From: an uncultured Pseudomonadota bacterium
GTDB lineage: Bacteria; Myxococcota_A; UBA796; GCA-2862545
Reading direction: 5' to 3'
Length of the DNA stretch: 64,000 bases
Assembly (NCBI GenBank): GCA_913061235.1
Contig: CAJXTB010000009.1
Span: forward strand, 124,001-188,000
Shown: piece by piece, positions 34,685 to 42,388 of the stretch
Numbering within the stretch: the first letter of the stretch is position 1
How the letters are laid out: each line of letters starts with the position of its first letter
The notes under the pieces: model-generated
What the model was told of the DNA's origin: nothing
Seen by the model: the letters and a program-made list of their open reading frames with translations, nothing else
The model's database searches: none
Position numbers and translations under genes: made by a program

Positions 34685-35129
34685 CGACGTCGGCGCAGAT
34701 TCTTGCTGGCCCAGATGGGCGAACAGAAATCGCCATGGAGCGGAGGTAGGCTAGCAGAAAGCGCCACGCCACGGAAGTCAGAGGTCAGATATCAGAGGTC
34801 AGAGCAGCCGTCTGGCGACGCCAGCGTAGGTTCGCAGCATCTCTAGGCGTGTGGTCACTGCGGATGATTGTCGACTGACTCAACACCCAACGTCCGTCCA
34901 AAACGCAAAAAACCCCCGCACCGCAAAGCGAAGCAAGGGAAACACAGCGTTCAAAACACCCATCCAACAACCGTTGGCGCCGATAGAAGTGGTTCGAAGG
35001 CAAGGAACGAGGAGCCCAAGCGTACTTTAGTACGCGGGCGACGAAGAGACGCAGAATTCGGGCCGCTTATATCGGCGCCAAAGCGTACTTCAGTACGCGG
35101 GCGACGAAGAGACGCAGAATCGTGCGTGC
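34685..35129. other. Repeat-bearing intergenic region between AgmX-like gene and infC
   Basis: About 445 bases with no convincing gene. It holds a heptamer-built repeat (34777-34807), a hairpin just after it (CTGGC-GAC-GCCAG near 34812), an A-rich run (T-rich for the infC transcript) near 34906-34911 and a tandem repeat reaching into the infC 3' end (35018-35143). An open frame on the plus strand at 34868-35152 arises from this repetitive sequence. Confidence 0.6.
34777..34807. repeat. Heptamer-built 31-bp interspersed repeat, copy 1
   Basis: 31 bases made of four GTCAGAG-like heptamers followed by CAG. It matches the inverted copy at 55421-55451 at 30 of 31 positions, about 20 kb away. No second inverted copy was found near it, so this is a solo end. 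Confidence 0.8.
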
Positions 35130-35143
35130 CTAGATCGGCGCCA
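35018..35143 (-). repeat. 63-bp tandem repeat overlapping the infC 3' end
   Basis: Two direct copies (35018-35080 and 35081-35143), identical at 39 of the first 40 bases and in the last 10 bases, with a divergent 13-base patch between. Each has the palindrome GCGTACT-NN-AGTACGC. The copy nearer infC contains its last codons and stop; the second copy repeats that LAPI-stop coding sequence outside the gene. An inverted TTGGCGCCGAT also occurs at about 34974. Confidence 0.85.
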
Positions 35144-35666
35144 ACACCATGATCATGTTGCGTCCGTCCATCCTGGGATGGGACTCAATCTTGCCCACAT
35201 CCTGCACACCCTCAGCCATGCGTAGGCACTGGTCAGCACCGATGTCATGGTGAGCATGCTCGCGGCCACGGAACCAAACGCGAACCTTCACTTTGTCGCC
35301 GTTCTCAAGGAACTTGCGGGCAAGGCGAATCTTCACAGCCAAGTCGTGGTCATCCGTCTTTGGACGCACCTTCAGCTCTTTGAGCTGCGAGGTCTTGCGA
35401 CGCGACTCAGACTTCGCACGCTTACGCTCGTACTTGATCTTTCCGTAGTCAGCGATTCGGCAGACTGGCGGGTTCGCATTGGCCGCAACTTCCACCAAGT
35501 CCAGACCACGGTCACGCGCCAACTGGCGAGCATCATCCGTCAGGAACTCACCTAAACGCTTGCCCTCTTCGTCTACTAGGACGACGCGGGGTACGCGAAT
35601 AGCATTGTTGATACGGATGTCATCTGCTTCTGGACGGGAAAAGTTACGGGAGCTACGACGTCGCAG
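35130..35666 (-). CDS. infC: Translation initiation factor IF-3
   Basis: A 178-residue IF-3, which binds the 30S subunit, prevents premature 50S joining and rejects wrong start codons. Both domains are visible: the N-domain (DIRINNAIRVPRVVLVDEEGKRLGE-like) and the C-domain with the KELKVRPKTDDHD and FRGREHAH segments. The start is placed at CTG 35666, six bases after a perfect AAGGAGG, because IF-3 genes often use rare start codons and this gives a normal length; a TTG at 35714 would add 16 basic residues with no ribosome binding site. rpmI and rplT, its usual followers, are absent; a tandem repeat copies its 3' end. Confidence 0.95.
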   Translation of the reverse strand: MRRRSSRNFSRPEADDIRINNAIRVPRVVLVDEEGKRLGEFLTDDARQLARDRGLDLVEVAANANPPVCRIADYGKIKYERKRAKSESRRKTSQLKELKVRPKTDDHDLAVKIRLARKFLENGDKVKVRVWFRGREHAHHDIGADQCLRMAEGVQDVGKIESHPRMDGRNMIMVLAPI

Positions 35667-35679
35667 TGGGGGCCTCCTT
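35664..35679 (-). promoter_or_regulatory. infC: infC ribosome binding site and CTG start codon
   Basis: AAGGAGG on the minus strand (35679-35673), a 6-base spacer and CTG (35666-35664) in the IF-3 frame. Non-canonical starts in infC are the basis of IF-3 autoregulation in Escherichia coli (AUU), so the same feedback is inferred here. Confidence 0.7.
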
Positions 35680-35817
35680 GGCCGAGTTAAGGGATGGGTC
35701 TGACCCAGGTTCAACCCGTAAATGAAGACGGGCTACCTGACCAGCCTATCCACCAAGCCCCTGATCTTGCACACCCTTTTGTCGCATCTTTGCCACTTTG
35801 ACTCATTCGAGGTCCTT

Positions 35818-37257
35818 TTGCGCCTGCTACCCCTCCTCCTCGCCGTCGCCTGTGGCGCCCCTTCACCCGTGAATAGCTCCCCGCTGGCCAGCCCGATTCC
35901 AGTGGAAGGAACAGAGGAACAGCACGCTGGCGAACACCACGGGGGTGAACATGACGGGGGTGAACATCACGCCGAAGGACAACATCGCCGGTTTGATGAC
36001 GTCGACCGATGGTCCGCCGTCTTTGACGCCCCAGAGCGTGAAGCGTGGCAAATGCCAGATGTCCTGCTCGCAGCTCTACCCATTGGACCCGGCGACACGG
36101 TCATCGATATCGGGGCCGGCACTGGCTACTTCAACGCCCCACTCGCCACAATCGTGGGAGCCGAGGGCCACGTCATTGCTGCCGACATCGAGGCAACGCT
36201 GGTCGACCACATGACCGAGCGCGCCCTGACCGAGAGCACCCCCAACGTACGCGCCCTGCTCATAGACGCCAACGCCCCTACACTTCCCGCTGCAGATGTC
36301 GCGATGATGGTCGATACCTACCACCACATCACCGACCGCCAGGCCTACTTTACACACATCGGTGCACAGCTCGGCCGACATCACCGGCTGATCATCGTGG
36401 ACTTTCAGCCCGGTGAGCTGCCCGTCGGACCCGGCCCAGACCACAAGCTGGCCCCAGACATCGTGACCACTGAGCTCACGGGCGTGGGCTACGTCCTAGA
36501 GTCGGTCAACGACGAGCTACTGCCGTACCAGTTCGTCCACACCTACCGCTGGGACCCAACGCTCGCCCAGCTGAACGACCCGCCCAGCGGATGGACAGAC
36601 CTGCGAGTTGCCCTGCCCGAAGCGCAGTTCGACATTCGCTACCACACCGCTGACAACTTCACCGACGCGGTGCTGCCCGGCTACGGTGCTGAAGGGGCCT
36701 GGCTCCGCGATGAGCCTGCACAGGCACTCGTCAACGTTCACACAGCGCTGGCAGAGCACGGATTCGGCGTGAAGGTATACGACGCCTACCGCCCCTTACG
36801 CGGCACTCTCGGTATGGTCGCTTGGGCGAAACGGACCGACCAAGTACACCTCTTGGACAACGGATACATCGCCCGGCGCAGCGGTCACAACAAGGGCAAC
36901 ACCCTCGACCTGTCGCTGTACACCCTGCAGACCGGCGACGAGCCTGACATGGGCACTGCCTGGGACACTCTCGCAGAGACATCACACACCCGAAACGCAA
37001 CGGGAGACGCCCTTGAGCGGCGGCTTCTGCTCAAGACGGTGATGGCAGAACACGGGTTCCAGCACTACTACAAGGAGTGGTGGCACTTCACCTTCAAGCC
37101 GGATGCTGGCCTCACCCACCGCGACATTCCCTACGGATGCTTCGAGGCGCCAGAGGGAGAATGGGTCGCACCAGAGGGCTGGGAAACCACCGACTACTCC
37201 ATGCCCACAGCCTGGCCAACACACCCTCCATGCGACGTAGAGCCAGGCGTACAGTAG
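35818..37257 (+). CDS. Lipoprotein fusion: SAM-dependent methyltransferase + VanX-like D-Ala-D-Ala dipeptidase
   Basis: A 479-residue two-domain protein. After a short lipoprotein signal (Cys12 in AVACG) comes a His/Glu/Gly-rich stretch (about 32-57), then a class I methyltransferase domain (about 60-250) with SAM motif I VIDIGAGTGYF at 95-105. Residues about 258-479 match VanX/DdpX peptidases (M15D): Arg325 in DAYRP, zinc ligands His357 and Asp364 in SGHNKGNTLD, and Glu420/His423 in EWWHF. The second domain should cleave D-Ala-D-Ala dipeptide in the envelope. TTG 35818 is chosen for its GAGG site and signal peptide; ATG 35722 is possible. SAM is not expected outside the cytoplasm, so the role of the first domain is unclear. 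Confidence 0.88.
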   Translation: MRLLPLLLAVACGAPSPVNSSPLASPIPVEGTEEQHAGEHHGGEHDGGEHHAEGQHRRFDDVDRWSAVFDAPEREAWQMPDVLLAALPIGPGDTVIDIGAGTGYFNAPLATIVGAEGHVIAADIEATLVDHMTERALTESTPNVRALLIDANAPTLPAADVAMMVDTYHHITDRQAYFTHIGAQLGRHHRLIIVDFQPGELPVGPGPDHKLAPDIVTTELTGVGYVLESVNDELLPYQFVHTYRWDPTLAQLNDPPSGWTDLRVALPEAQFDIRYHTADNFTDAVLPGYGAEGAWLRDEPAQALVNVHTALAEHGFGVKVYDAYRPLRGTLGMVAWAKRTDQVHLLDNGYIARRSGHNKGNTLDLSLYTLQTGDEPDMGTAWDTLAETSHTRNATGDALERRLLLKTVMAEHGFQHYYKEWWHFTFKPDAGLTHRDIPYGCFEAPEGEWVAPEGWETTDYSMPTAWPTHPPCDVEPGVQ

Positions 37258-37281
37258 GATGGCGCGCATTCGGGAGTCAGC

Positions 37282-38142
37282 ATGCAGCTCGGTGGACGTA
37301 GACGCAGCACAAACGTAGAAGACCGTCGCTCAGGCGGCGGAATGGGACGCAAGGCCATGGTCGGCGCGCCTCTCGGCTGCGGAACCATCGTCATTGGCCT
37401 TGTCCTGGTACTCCTCGGCGTTGACCCTCTACAGGTCCTGTCGTTGTTGAGCGACCCATCGGTGACCAGCCCAACGCAGCAGCGTCCCGCGCCAAGGACC
37501 ACTTCGGGGGCGGACGACCAGCTTGCCGACTTCGCGTCCCAAGTGCTCGCGGACACCGAAGACACCTGGACCGCCATCTTCCAGCAGAGTGGCAGCAGCT
37601 ACCGGGAACCAAGCTTGGTCTTGTTCACCGATAGTGTCCGTTCAGCGTGCGGAATGTCATCGGCTGCCGTGGGGCCGTTTTACTGCCCTGGGGACCAAAA
37701 GGTCTACATTGACCTGTCCTTCTTCCACGAGCTGGGCACGCGGTACGGCGCACCGGGAGACTTCGCCCAAGCGTACGTTCTCGCACACGAGGTCGGCCAT
37801 CACATCCAGACGCTGACCGGAAAGTCGGCAGAGGTCCGGACCCTACAATCGCGGGTGTCCGAGATTCAGGGCAATGCTCTGTCCGTCAAACTCGAGCTAC
37901 AGGCAGACTGCTACGCTGGTGTTTGGGGCCATCACGCCGCACAGAAGGGCCTGCTATCAGATGGCGACATGCAGGAAGGACTGGCTGCAGCCCACGCAAT
38001 CGGCGACGACCGACTGCAGCGCCAAGCCCGTGGCCACGTCACCCCAGACTCGTTCACCCACGGCTCGTCAGAAGAACGCGGTCGGTGGCTGACCATTGGA
38101 CTGCGCAGCGGCGACCCATCTGCCTGTGACACCTTCCGCTAG
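37282..38142 (+). CDS. ypfJ: YpfJ-type neutral zinc metallopeptidase
   Basis: A 286-residue membrane-anchored peptidase-like protein. The N terminus is GRRRSTNVEDRR-like as in YpfJ, followed by one transmembrane helix (about 28-46), a Ser/Thr-rich linker and the catalytic domain. HEVGHH at 169-174 supplies two zinc ligands and the catalytic Glu; the third ligand is expected in the ELQADCYAG segment. The domain probably faces the periplasm. Substrate unknown in all characterised genomes that I recall. It starts 24 bases after the methyltransferase-VanX gene and may share its transcript. Confidence 0.92.
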   Translation: MQLGGRRRSTNVEDRRSGGGMGRKAMVGAPLGCGTIVIGLVLVLLGVDPLQVLSLLSDPSVTSPTQQRPAPRTTSGADDQLADFASQVLADTEDTWTAIFQQSGSSYREPSLVLFTDSVRSACGMSSAAVGPFYCPGDQKVYIDLSFFHELGTRYGAPGDFAQAYVLAHEVGHHIQTLTGKSAEVRTLQSRVSEIQGNALSVKLELQADCYAGVWGHHAAQKGLLSDGDMQEGLAAAHAIGDDRLQRQARGHVTPDSFTHGSSEERGRWLTIGLRSGDPSACDTFR

Positions 38143-38160
38143 CGGCCAACTCCAGCGGAG

Positions 38161-38769
38161 CTATTCGCCCCGCGCAATGCGTACCTGACGGTCTCCAGCA
38201 ACGTCTACGCCAGCAAGCACCGCTCCCCAGGGCACCGTAGGGGAAAAGGCGACCAGAACCTCGTCCACAGCAGCCTCGACGAGGGCTTCGGCGACTCCGT
38301 CGAACAGCCAATCCGACACCTCGGCGCACGCACCACAGGGCACAGCAACCTCAGCGCCGCCCGGTGCAGCGACCGTGACACCCTCCGCTCGCACAGAGAC
38401 CACCGCAAACGAGCGCGATGCACCACGTGAGGGGGGAGGAAGGACGGACCAGCGTGCTGGATCGGCGGAATGCCCAACGTCGAACCGGCCCACCCCCTGT
38501 TCGAGCGCAGCAATGAGCACCGATGCCGCCGTTCCAGACGGCTCATCGACGGCCATCAGCACCGTCACAGACGTTCGTCCGATGGGAAACTGCTCGCTGA
38601 CGTCACCCAAGGCAACCGTGGCATCCCCCACCAGCCACGAGCCGTCGGCAAACTCCCAGCGTCCCGTGTCAGGGCCCGAGAGTCGTGTCTGTTCGACCAC
38701 AGGAGGCGCGCCAGCGCACGCTCCCAACGCGATCAGGACTAGGAGACGAAGTAGCGAGGGGCGACCCAC
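38161..38769 (-). CDS. Small lipoprotein of unknown function
   Basis: A 202-residue lipoprotein with signal MGRPSLLRLLVLIALGAC and a mature domain rich in Val, Ala and Gly with predicted beta strands. Two Cys residues (CGAC) could form a redox or disulfide pair. I recognise no family. Its start overlaps the 3' end of the E1 dehydrogenase gene by 31 bases, so it is probably co-transcribed with it; convergent with ypfJ. Confidence 0.7.
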   Translation of the reverse strand: MGRPSLLRLLVLIALGACAGAPPVVEQTRLSGPDTGRWEFADGSWLVGDATVALGDVSEQFPIGRTSVTVLMAVDEPSGTAASVLIAALEQGVGRFDVGHSADPARWSVLPPPSRGASRSFAVVSVRAEGVTVAAPGGAEVAVPCGACAEVSDWLFDGVAEALVEAAVDEVLVAFSPTVPWGAVLAGVDVAGDRQVRIARGE

Positions 38770-40955
38770 AATGCACCGCCGTTGCCCTGAACCGTCTCTG
38801 CACGCACCTCGGAGACCGCGTTCACAATGTCATCTGCCGTGAGCACCGTTGCGGCTTCGAGAACCAACGACTGGGCAATGCCAGGAATCGGCTTCTGACC
38901 AATGGCGCGCGTAGGCGTTCCGGGCATTGCTTCCACGACTTCGCCCTGAATCTGACGCACGAATCCGGAGAAGTTCCGGTCTTCCGCACACACGACCAGG
39001 CGGCCCGTGCGCTTGACGCTGGCAAGAACCGTCTCCATGTCCGGCGGCACGAGAGTGCGCAGGTCAATGACCTCGACGTTCACGCCATCTTTGGCCATGG
39101 TCTCAGCCGCTTCCACAGCCGTCCACACCGCACGTCCCCACGAGACGACCGTACAGTCGGACCCCTCACGGCGAATCGCGGCCTTGCCAAACGGAACGTA
39201 GACATCTGGAACGTCTGGGATCTCGCCGCGCATGATGCGCTTCTTCAGAGCCGCAATGTCCTTGGCCTCGGTGGGCTCGCCTGGGAAGGCGGGACCGAGG
39301 GTCTGGCGGTACATCCACTTGGGTTCCAGGAACACGACCGGTCCCTTGTACTCGCCGGCAGCGAGCAACAGACCGTGTGCATCGAAGCTGGTCGACGGCA
39401 TCACAATGACCAGGCCCGGAATCGGGGTGAAGAAGCCGTCCAAGCTCATGGAGTGGTAGATAGCGCCACCACCGAACGGGTCGGTCGGCATGCGAAGAAC
39501 CAAGTTGGCTTCCGCATTTCCGTTGCTCGACCAGTACAGATTTCCCAGGTGAACAAGCCAGTGGAACGCGTTGAGCGAGTAATCACCGAACTGAACTTCA
39601 GGCAGCGCCATCAGCTCTTCGTGCAGGGCCAGTCCCGTGCTCGTTCCCACAATCAGCGGCTCATTGAGCGGCGCATCAATGACCTTGTTCGGGTGCTTGG
39701 CGAGTAGACCCGCGCTGGCCTGCATGACGCCGCCGAGCTTGCCGATGTCCTGGCCCATCATCACGCCACCCTTGCGCTCGATCAGCTTGTCCAGCGCACT
39801 TCGAAGCGCACCGGCGTAGCTAATGACCGTCTGGCCGCTGGCTGGAGTCTCGTCCACAGCAGGGTAGGGCGGATGGATGTGGTCGAAGATGCTCTCGGGC
39901 GCGGGCTCGGGCTCGGCGGAGACCTTCTCAATCCAAGCCTTGTTCGCCTCATCTTCTTCGGTCATGACCGTACCGAGGTCATGATGGGTGAAGAAGTCAC
40001 GGCCGGTGGCTTCCTTCCGACGCATCACGTCTTCCGGCTTGAACACACCCATGTCCACCAGCTCCTGACCAAAGGCCACCAGCGGGTCGTCTTGAGTCAT
40101 GTCGAAGGTCACGTCTGCCGCCGAGCTGTGCCCGTTGAAGCGGGGGAGATCGTGAACGTGCAGGAAGACAGGACGTTGTTCGTCTTTCACCACACGCAGT
40201 GCACGTACGATGGTTTCGTAGGTCTCGGTGAAGGATCGACCATCACAGTCGAACGCTTGCAAGCCAAAGCTCTCGGCGTATGCGGAGAAGCTCTGAATTC
40301 CGCGGCCCTCGGCGGGCCCGGTGCTGATGGCCACTTCGTTGTCCGTGACCACGAACATGACGGGCAAGTTCCACACGCTTGCTGCGTTCATCGAGTCGTG
40401 AAGGTCGCCTTCGGCAGAGGTTCCATCACCAATGATGCCGATAGAGACGCTGTCGTGGATGTCTTGCTTGCGGTAGCCGAGGGCATAGCCTGCCGCCTTT
40501 CCGAGCTGCATTCCAACGGGGGACTGCACAGGAAGAATGCCCACGTCAGGCATGTGCAGATGGTAGACCATCTGGCGACCACCGCTCATCTTGTCAGTAG
40601 CTCGGCTGAACTGCTGGCGAAGAACCTGCCCTTCGTAGTCTTCCATTCCGCGCAGCTTGGCCCATGTGCCACACAATGCGCCGGAGCGGTAATGCGGGAC
40701 AATGCCGAAGTGATCGGGGTTGACGACCTCTTCCAGCGCCATTGCGAAGGCCGCATTGGACACTTCTTCACCGGTTCCCCAGATGGCAAACTTCACGTCT
40801 CCGCGGGACACCATGCGCACAATGTGCGCTTCCAGCGAGCGTGAACGGACCGCACAACGGTAGGCAAAAGCCAGTTGTTCGTGGGTCAATGCTGGGACAG
40901 GAACGGTGTCTTGACCCGCTTGTGGCGCGGGGGTGGACTCGGGGTGTTGGCTCAT
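38739..40955 (-). CDS. Fused alpha-beta E1 component of a 2-oxoacid dehydrogenase
   Basis: A 738-residue thiamine-diphosphate enzyme with E1-alpha and E1-beta of the pyruvate/branched-chain type on one chain. The alpha half (about 40-370) has the ThDP-Mg motif GDG at 176-178 with Asn206 closing it. The beta half (about 375-738) begins TVISYAGALRSALDKLI and includes the conserved HWLVHLGNLYW and RTLVPPD segments. It would decarboxylate a 2-oxoacid and pass the acyl group to a lipoyl E2, but no E2 or E3 gene is present nearby, so the partner lies elsewhere. ATG 40955 has a GAGGA site; upstream codons to 41060 look non-coding. Branched-chain oxoacids are the likely substrate, uncertainly. Confidence 0.92.
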   Translation of the reverse strand: MSQHPESTPAPQAGQDTVPVPALTHEQLAFAYRCAVRSRSLEAHIVRMVSRGDVKFAIWGTGEEVSNAAFAMALEEVVNPDHFGIVPHYRSGALCGTWAKLRGMEDYEGQVLRQQFSRATDKMSGGRQMVYHLHMPDVGILPVQSPVGMQLGKAAGYALGYRKQDIHDSVSIGIIGDGTSAEGDLHDSMNAASVWNLPVMFVVTDNEVAISTGPAEGRGIQSFSAYAESFGLQAFDCDGRSFTETYETIVRALRVVKDEQRPVFLHVHDLPRFNGHSSAADVTFDMTQDDPLVAFGQELVDMGVFKPEDVMRRKEATGRDFFTHHDLGTVMTEEDEANKAWIEKVSAEPEPAPESIFDHIHPPYPAVDETPASGQTVISYAGALRSALDKLIERKGGVMMGQDIGKLGGVMQASAGLLAKHPNKVIDAPLNEPLIVGTSTGLALHEELMALPEVQFGDYSLNAFHWLVHLGNLYWSSNGNAEANLVLRMPTDPFGGGAIYHSMSLDGFFTPIPGLVIVMPSTSFDAHGLLLAAGEYKGPVVFLEPKWMYRQTLGPAFPGEPTEAKDIAALKKRIMRGEIPDVPDVYVPFGKAAIRREGSDCTVVSWGRAVWTAVEAAETMAKDGVNVEVIDLRTLVPPDMETVLASVKRTGRLVVCAEDRNFSGFVRQIQGEVVEAMPGTPTRAIGQKPIPGIAQSLVLEAATVLTADDIVNAVSEVRAETVQGNGGALWVAPRYFVS

Positions 40956-41095
40956 GCGGGACCGTCCTCGGGCACAGAAGGGACGGCCCCATAACCGCTC
41001 TCTGACACGTCTCGTCACGGTCGTGCCATGTCTCGACACACTCGCGCGACACGGCGCCACGCCTGGGCCACAATGGCAGGGACTAGGGAGTGGAC

Positions 41096-42316
41096 ATGAG
41101 CATCCGAGTCGTCGTCATTGGCGGAGGCATCACCGGCACATTGACCGCGCGTCAGCTGGCCAAGGCAGGACATGACGTCACGCTCCTAGAAGCGGCTCAC
41201 TTGGGTGCTGGAAGCAGTTCACGCACTGCAGCCGGCATTCGGCAGCAGTTCTCCACGGCGGGAACGGTCATCGCTATGCGCCATTCCGTGAACGCTTACC
41301 GAGCGTTCGCGGCTGAGACCGAAGACGGCGTCAGCCCCATCATTCAGAACGGCTACCTGTTTCTACACGACGAGGCATCGAGCTTTGAGCAAGCCAAAGC
41401 AACAGTAAAGCTGCAGCAGAGCGTGGGTCTGACCGAGGTTGTCGCCCTGGAAGCCGCCGATCTACATCGCCAATTCGACTGGGTTGACGCAGACGCTATC
41501 GTTGGCGGGACCTGGTGCCCGACAGACGGATTCTTGCTGCCCCAGGTCATCTACCAAGAGGCCATGCGCCACGCAGCCGACAACGGCGCCCGCTTGGTCA
41601 ACGGTGCAGCGGTCCTCGAGGCGCGGTTTGATGGGCGGTCGATCGCCTCGGTCCGCACCCCCAAAGGCTGGTTCGATGCAGACCTCTTCGTGGACTGCAC
41701 CAATGCCTGGACCGCACGTCTCGGCGCCATCCTCGGCGCCACAGAACTGCCTGTTGAAGCCCTCAAGCGCTACCTATGGTTCCTCCACAGAGACACCGCC
41801 ATGCCGGCCCAAACCCTCACCAACATGCCATTGGTCGTGGCCCCAAGTGGAGCCTACTGTCGGCCAGAGAACGGCGAAACTCTCATGTTTGGCAAGAAGT
41901 ACGACGTTGCTGCGGACCCCGATTTTTCCTACGACGACCAAGACACTATCGATCCCAACTTCACCCACACGGCCGGGATTGAAGCGGTGCCCTACGAAGT
42001 CTGGATGGAGCTCGCGGAAAAGATGCCAGCCCTTGCAGAGTTCACTGGTGTCGCCGCTACAACAGCCGGGTTTTACGGCACAACGCCCGACCACAACCCA
42101 TTCTTGGGCTTCGATCCCGTCGTCCCCAACCTCATTCGAGCGGTCGGATTCTCGGGTCATGGTGCGATGATGGGGCCCTTCAACGCCGCCGCAGTCGCTG
42201 CCTTGGTCGCGGCAGGAACAGACGTTGACGCCGTCAAACTAGAAGAAGGCGACGTCCCCATGGATGTCTTCGCAATTCAACGCTCCTTCGAGCACGCCGA
42301 ATCGATGGTCATCTAG
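41096..42316 (+). CDS. FAD-dependent amino-acid oxidoreductase (DAO family)
   Basis: A 406-residue flavoenzyme of the DadA/sarcosine oxidase/glycine oxidase family. The dinucleotide-binding motif GGGITG is at 9-14, followed by Glu at the end of the second strand (TLLEAAHLGAGSSSRTAAGIR), and the C-terminal FAD segment RAVGFSGHGAMMGPFNA is present. It would oxidise a secondary or primary amine such as sarcosine, glycine or a D-amino acid to an imine. ATG 41096 is preceded by AGGGAG. It is divergent from the E1 dehydrogenase; no metabolic neighbour fixes the substrate. Confidence 0.9.
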   Translation: MSIRVVVIGGGITGTLTARQLAKAGHDVTLLEAAHLGAGSSSRTAAGIRQQFSTAGTVIAMRHSVNAYRAFAAETEDGVSPIIQNGYLFLHDEASSFEQAKATVKLQQSVGLTEVVALEAADLHRQFDWVDADAIVGGTWCPTDGFLLPQVIYQEAMRHAADNGARLVNGAAVLEARFDGRSIASVRTPKGWFDADLFVDCTNAWTARLGAILGATELPVEALKRYLWFLHRDTAMPAQTLTNMPLVVAPSGAYCRPENGETLMFGKKYDVAADPDFSYDDQDTIDPNFTHTAGIEAVPYEVWMELAEKMPALAEFTGVAATTAGFYGTTPDHNPFLGFDPVVPNLIRAVGFSGHGAMMGPFNAAAVAALVAAGTDVDAVKLEEGDVPMDVFAIQRSFEHAESMVI

Positions 42317-42388
42317 CGACATTGCGCAGTTGACGACAGTGGTTTTTCCAGGCATTTAGAGTGCCTGATTTTGATGTGTGGAGTGTCT

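Noticed and set aside
34868-35152. Open frame of 94 basic residues on the plus strand
   Set aside because: It arises from the 63-bp tandem repeat and runs antisense into infC; the repeated RGRRRDAE is a by-product of the DNA repeat.
35715-35817. Upstream ATG (35722) for the methyltransferase-VanX fusion
   Set aside because: No ribosome binding site and it would place 32 polar residues before a lipoprotein signal; TTG 35818 with GAGG fits better, though this is not certain.
40956-41060. N-terminal extension of the E1 dehydrogenase
   Set aside because: Arg/Cys-rich sequence lying in the divergent promoter region; ATG 40955 has a ribosome binding site.
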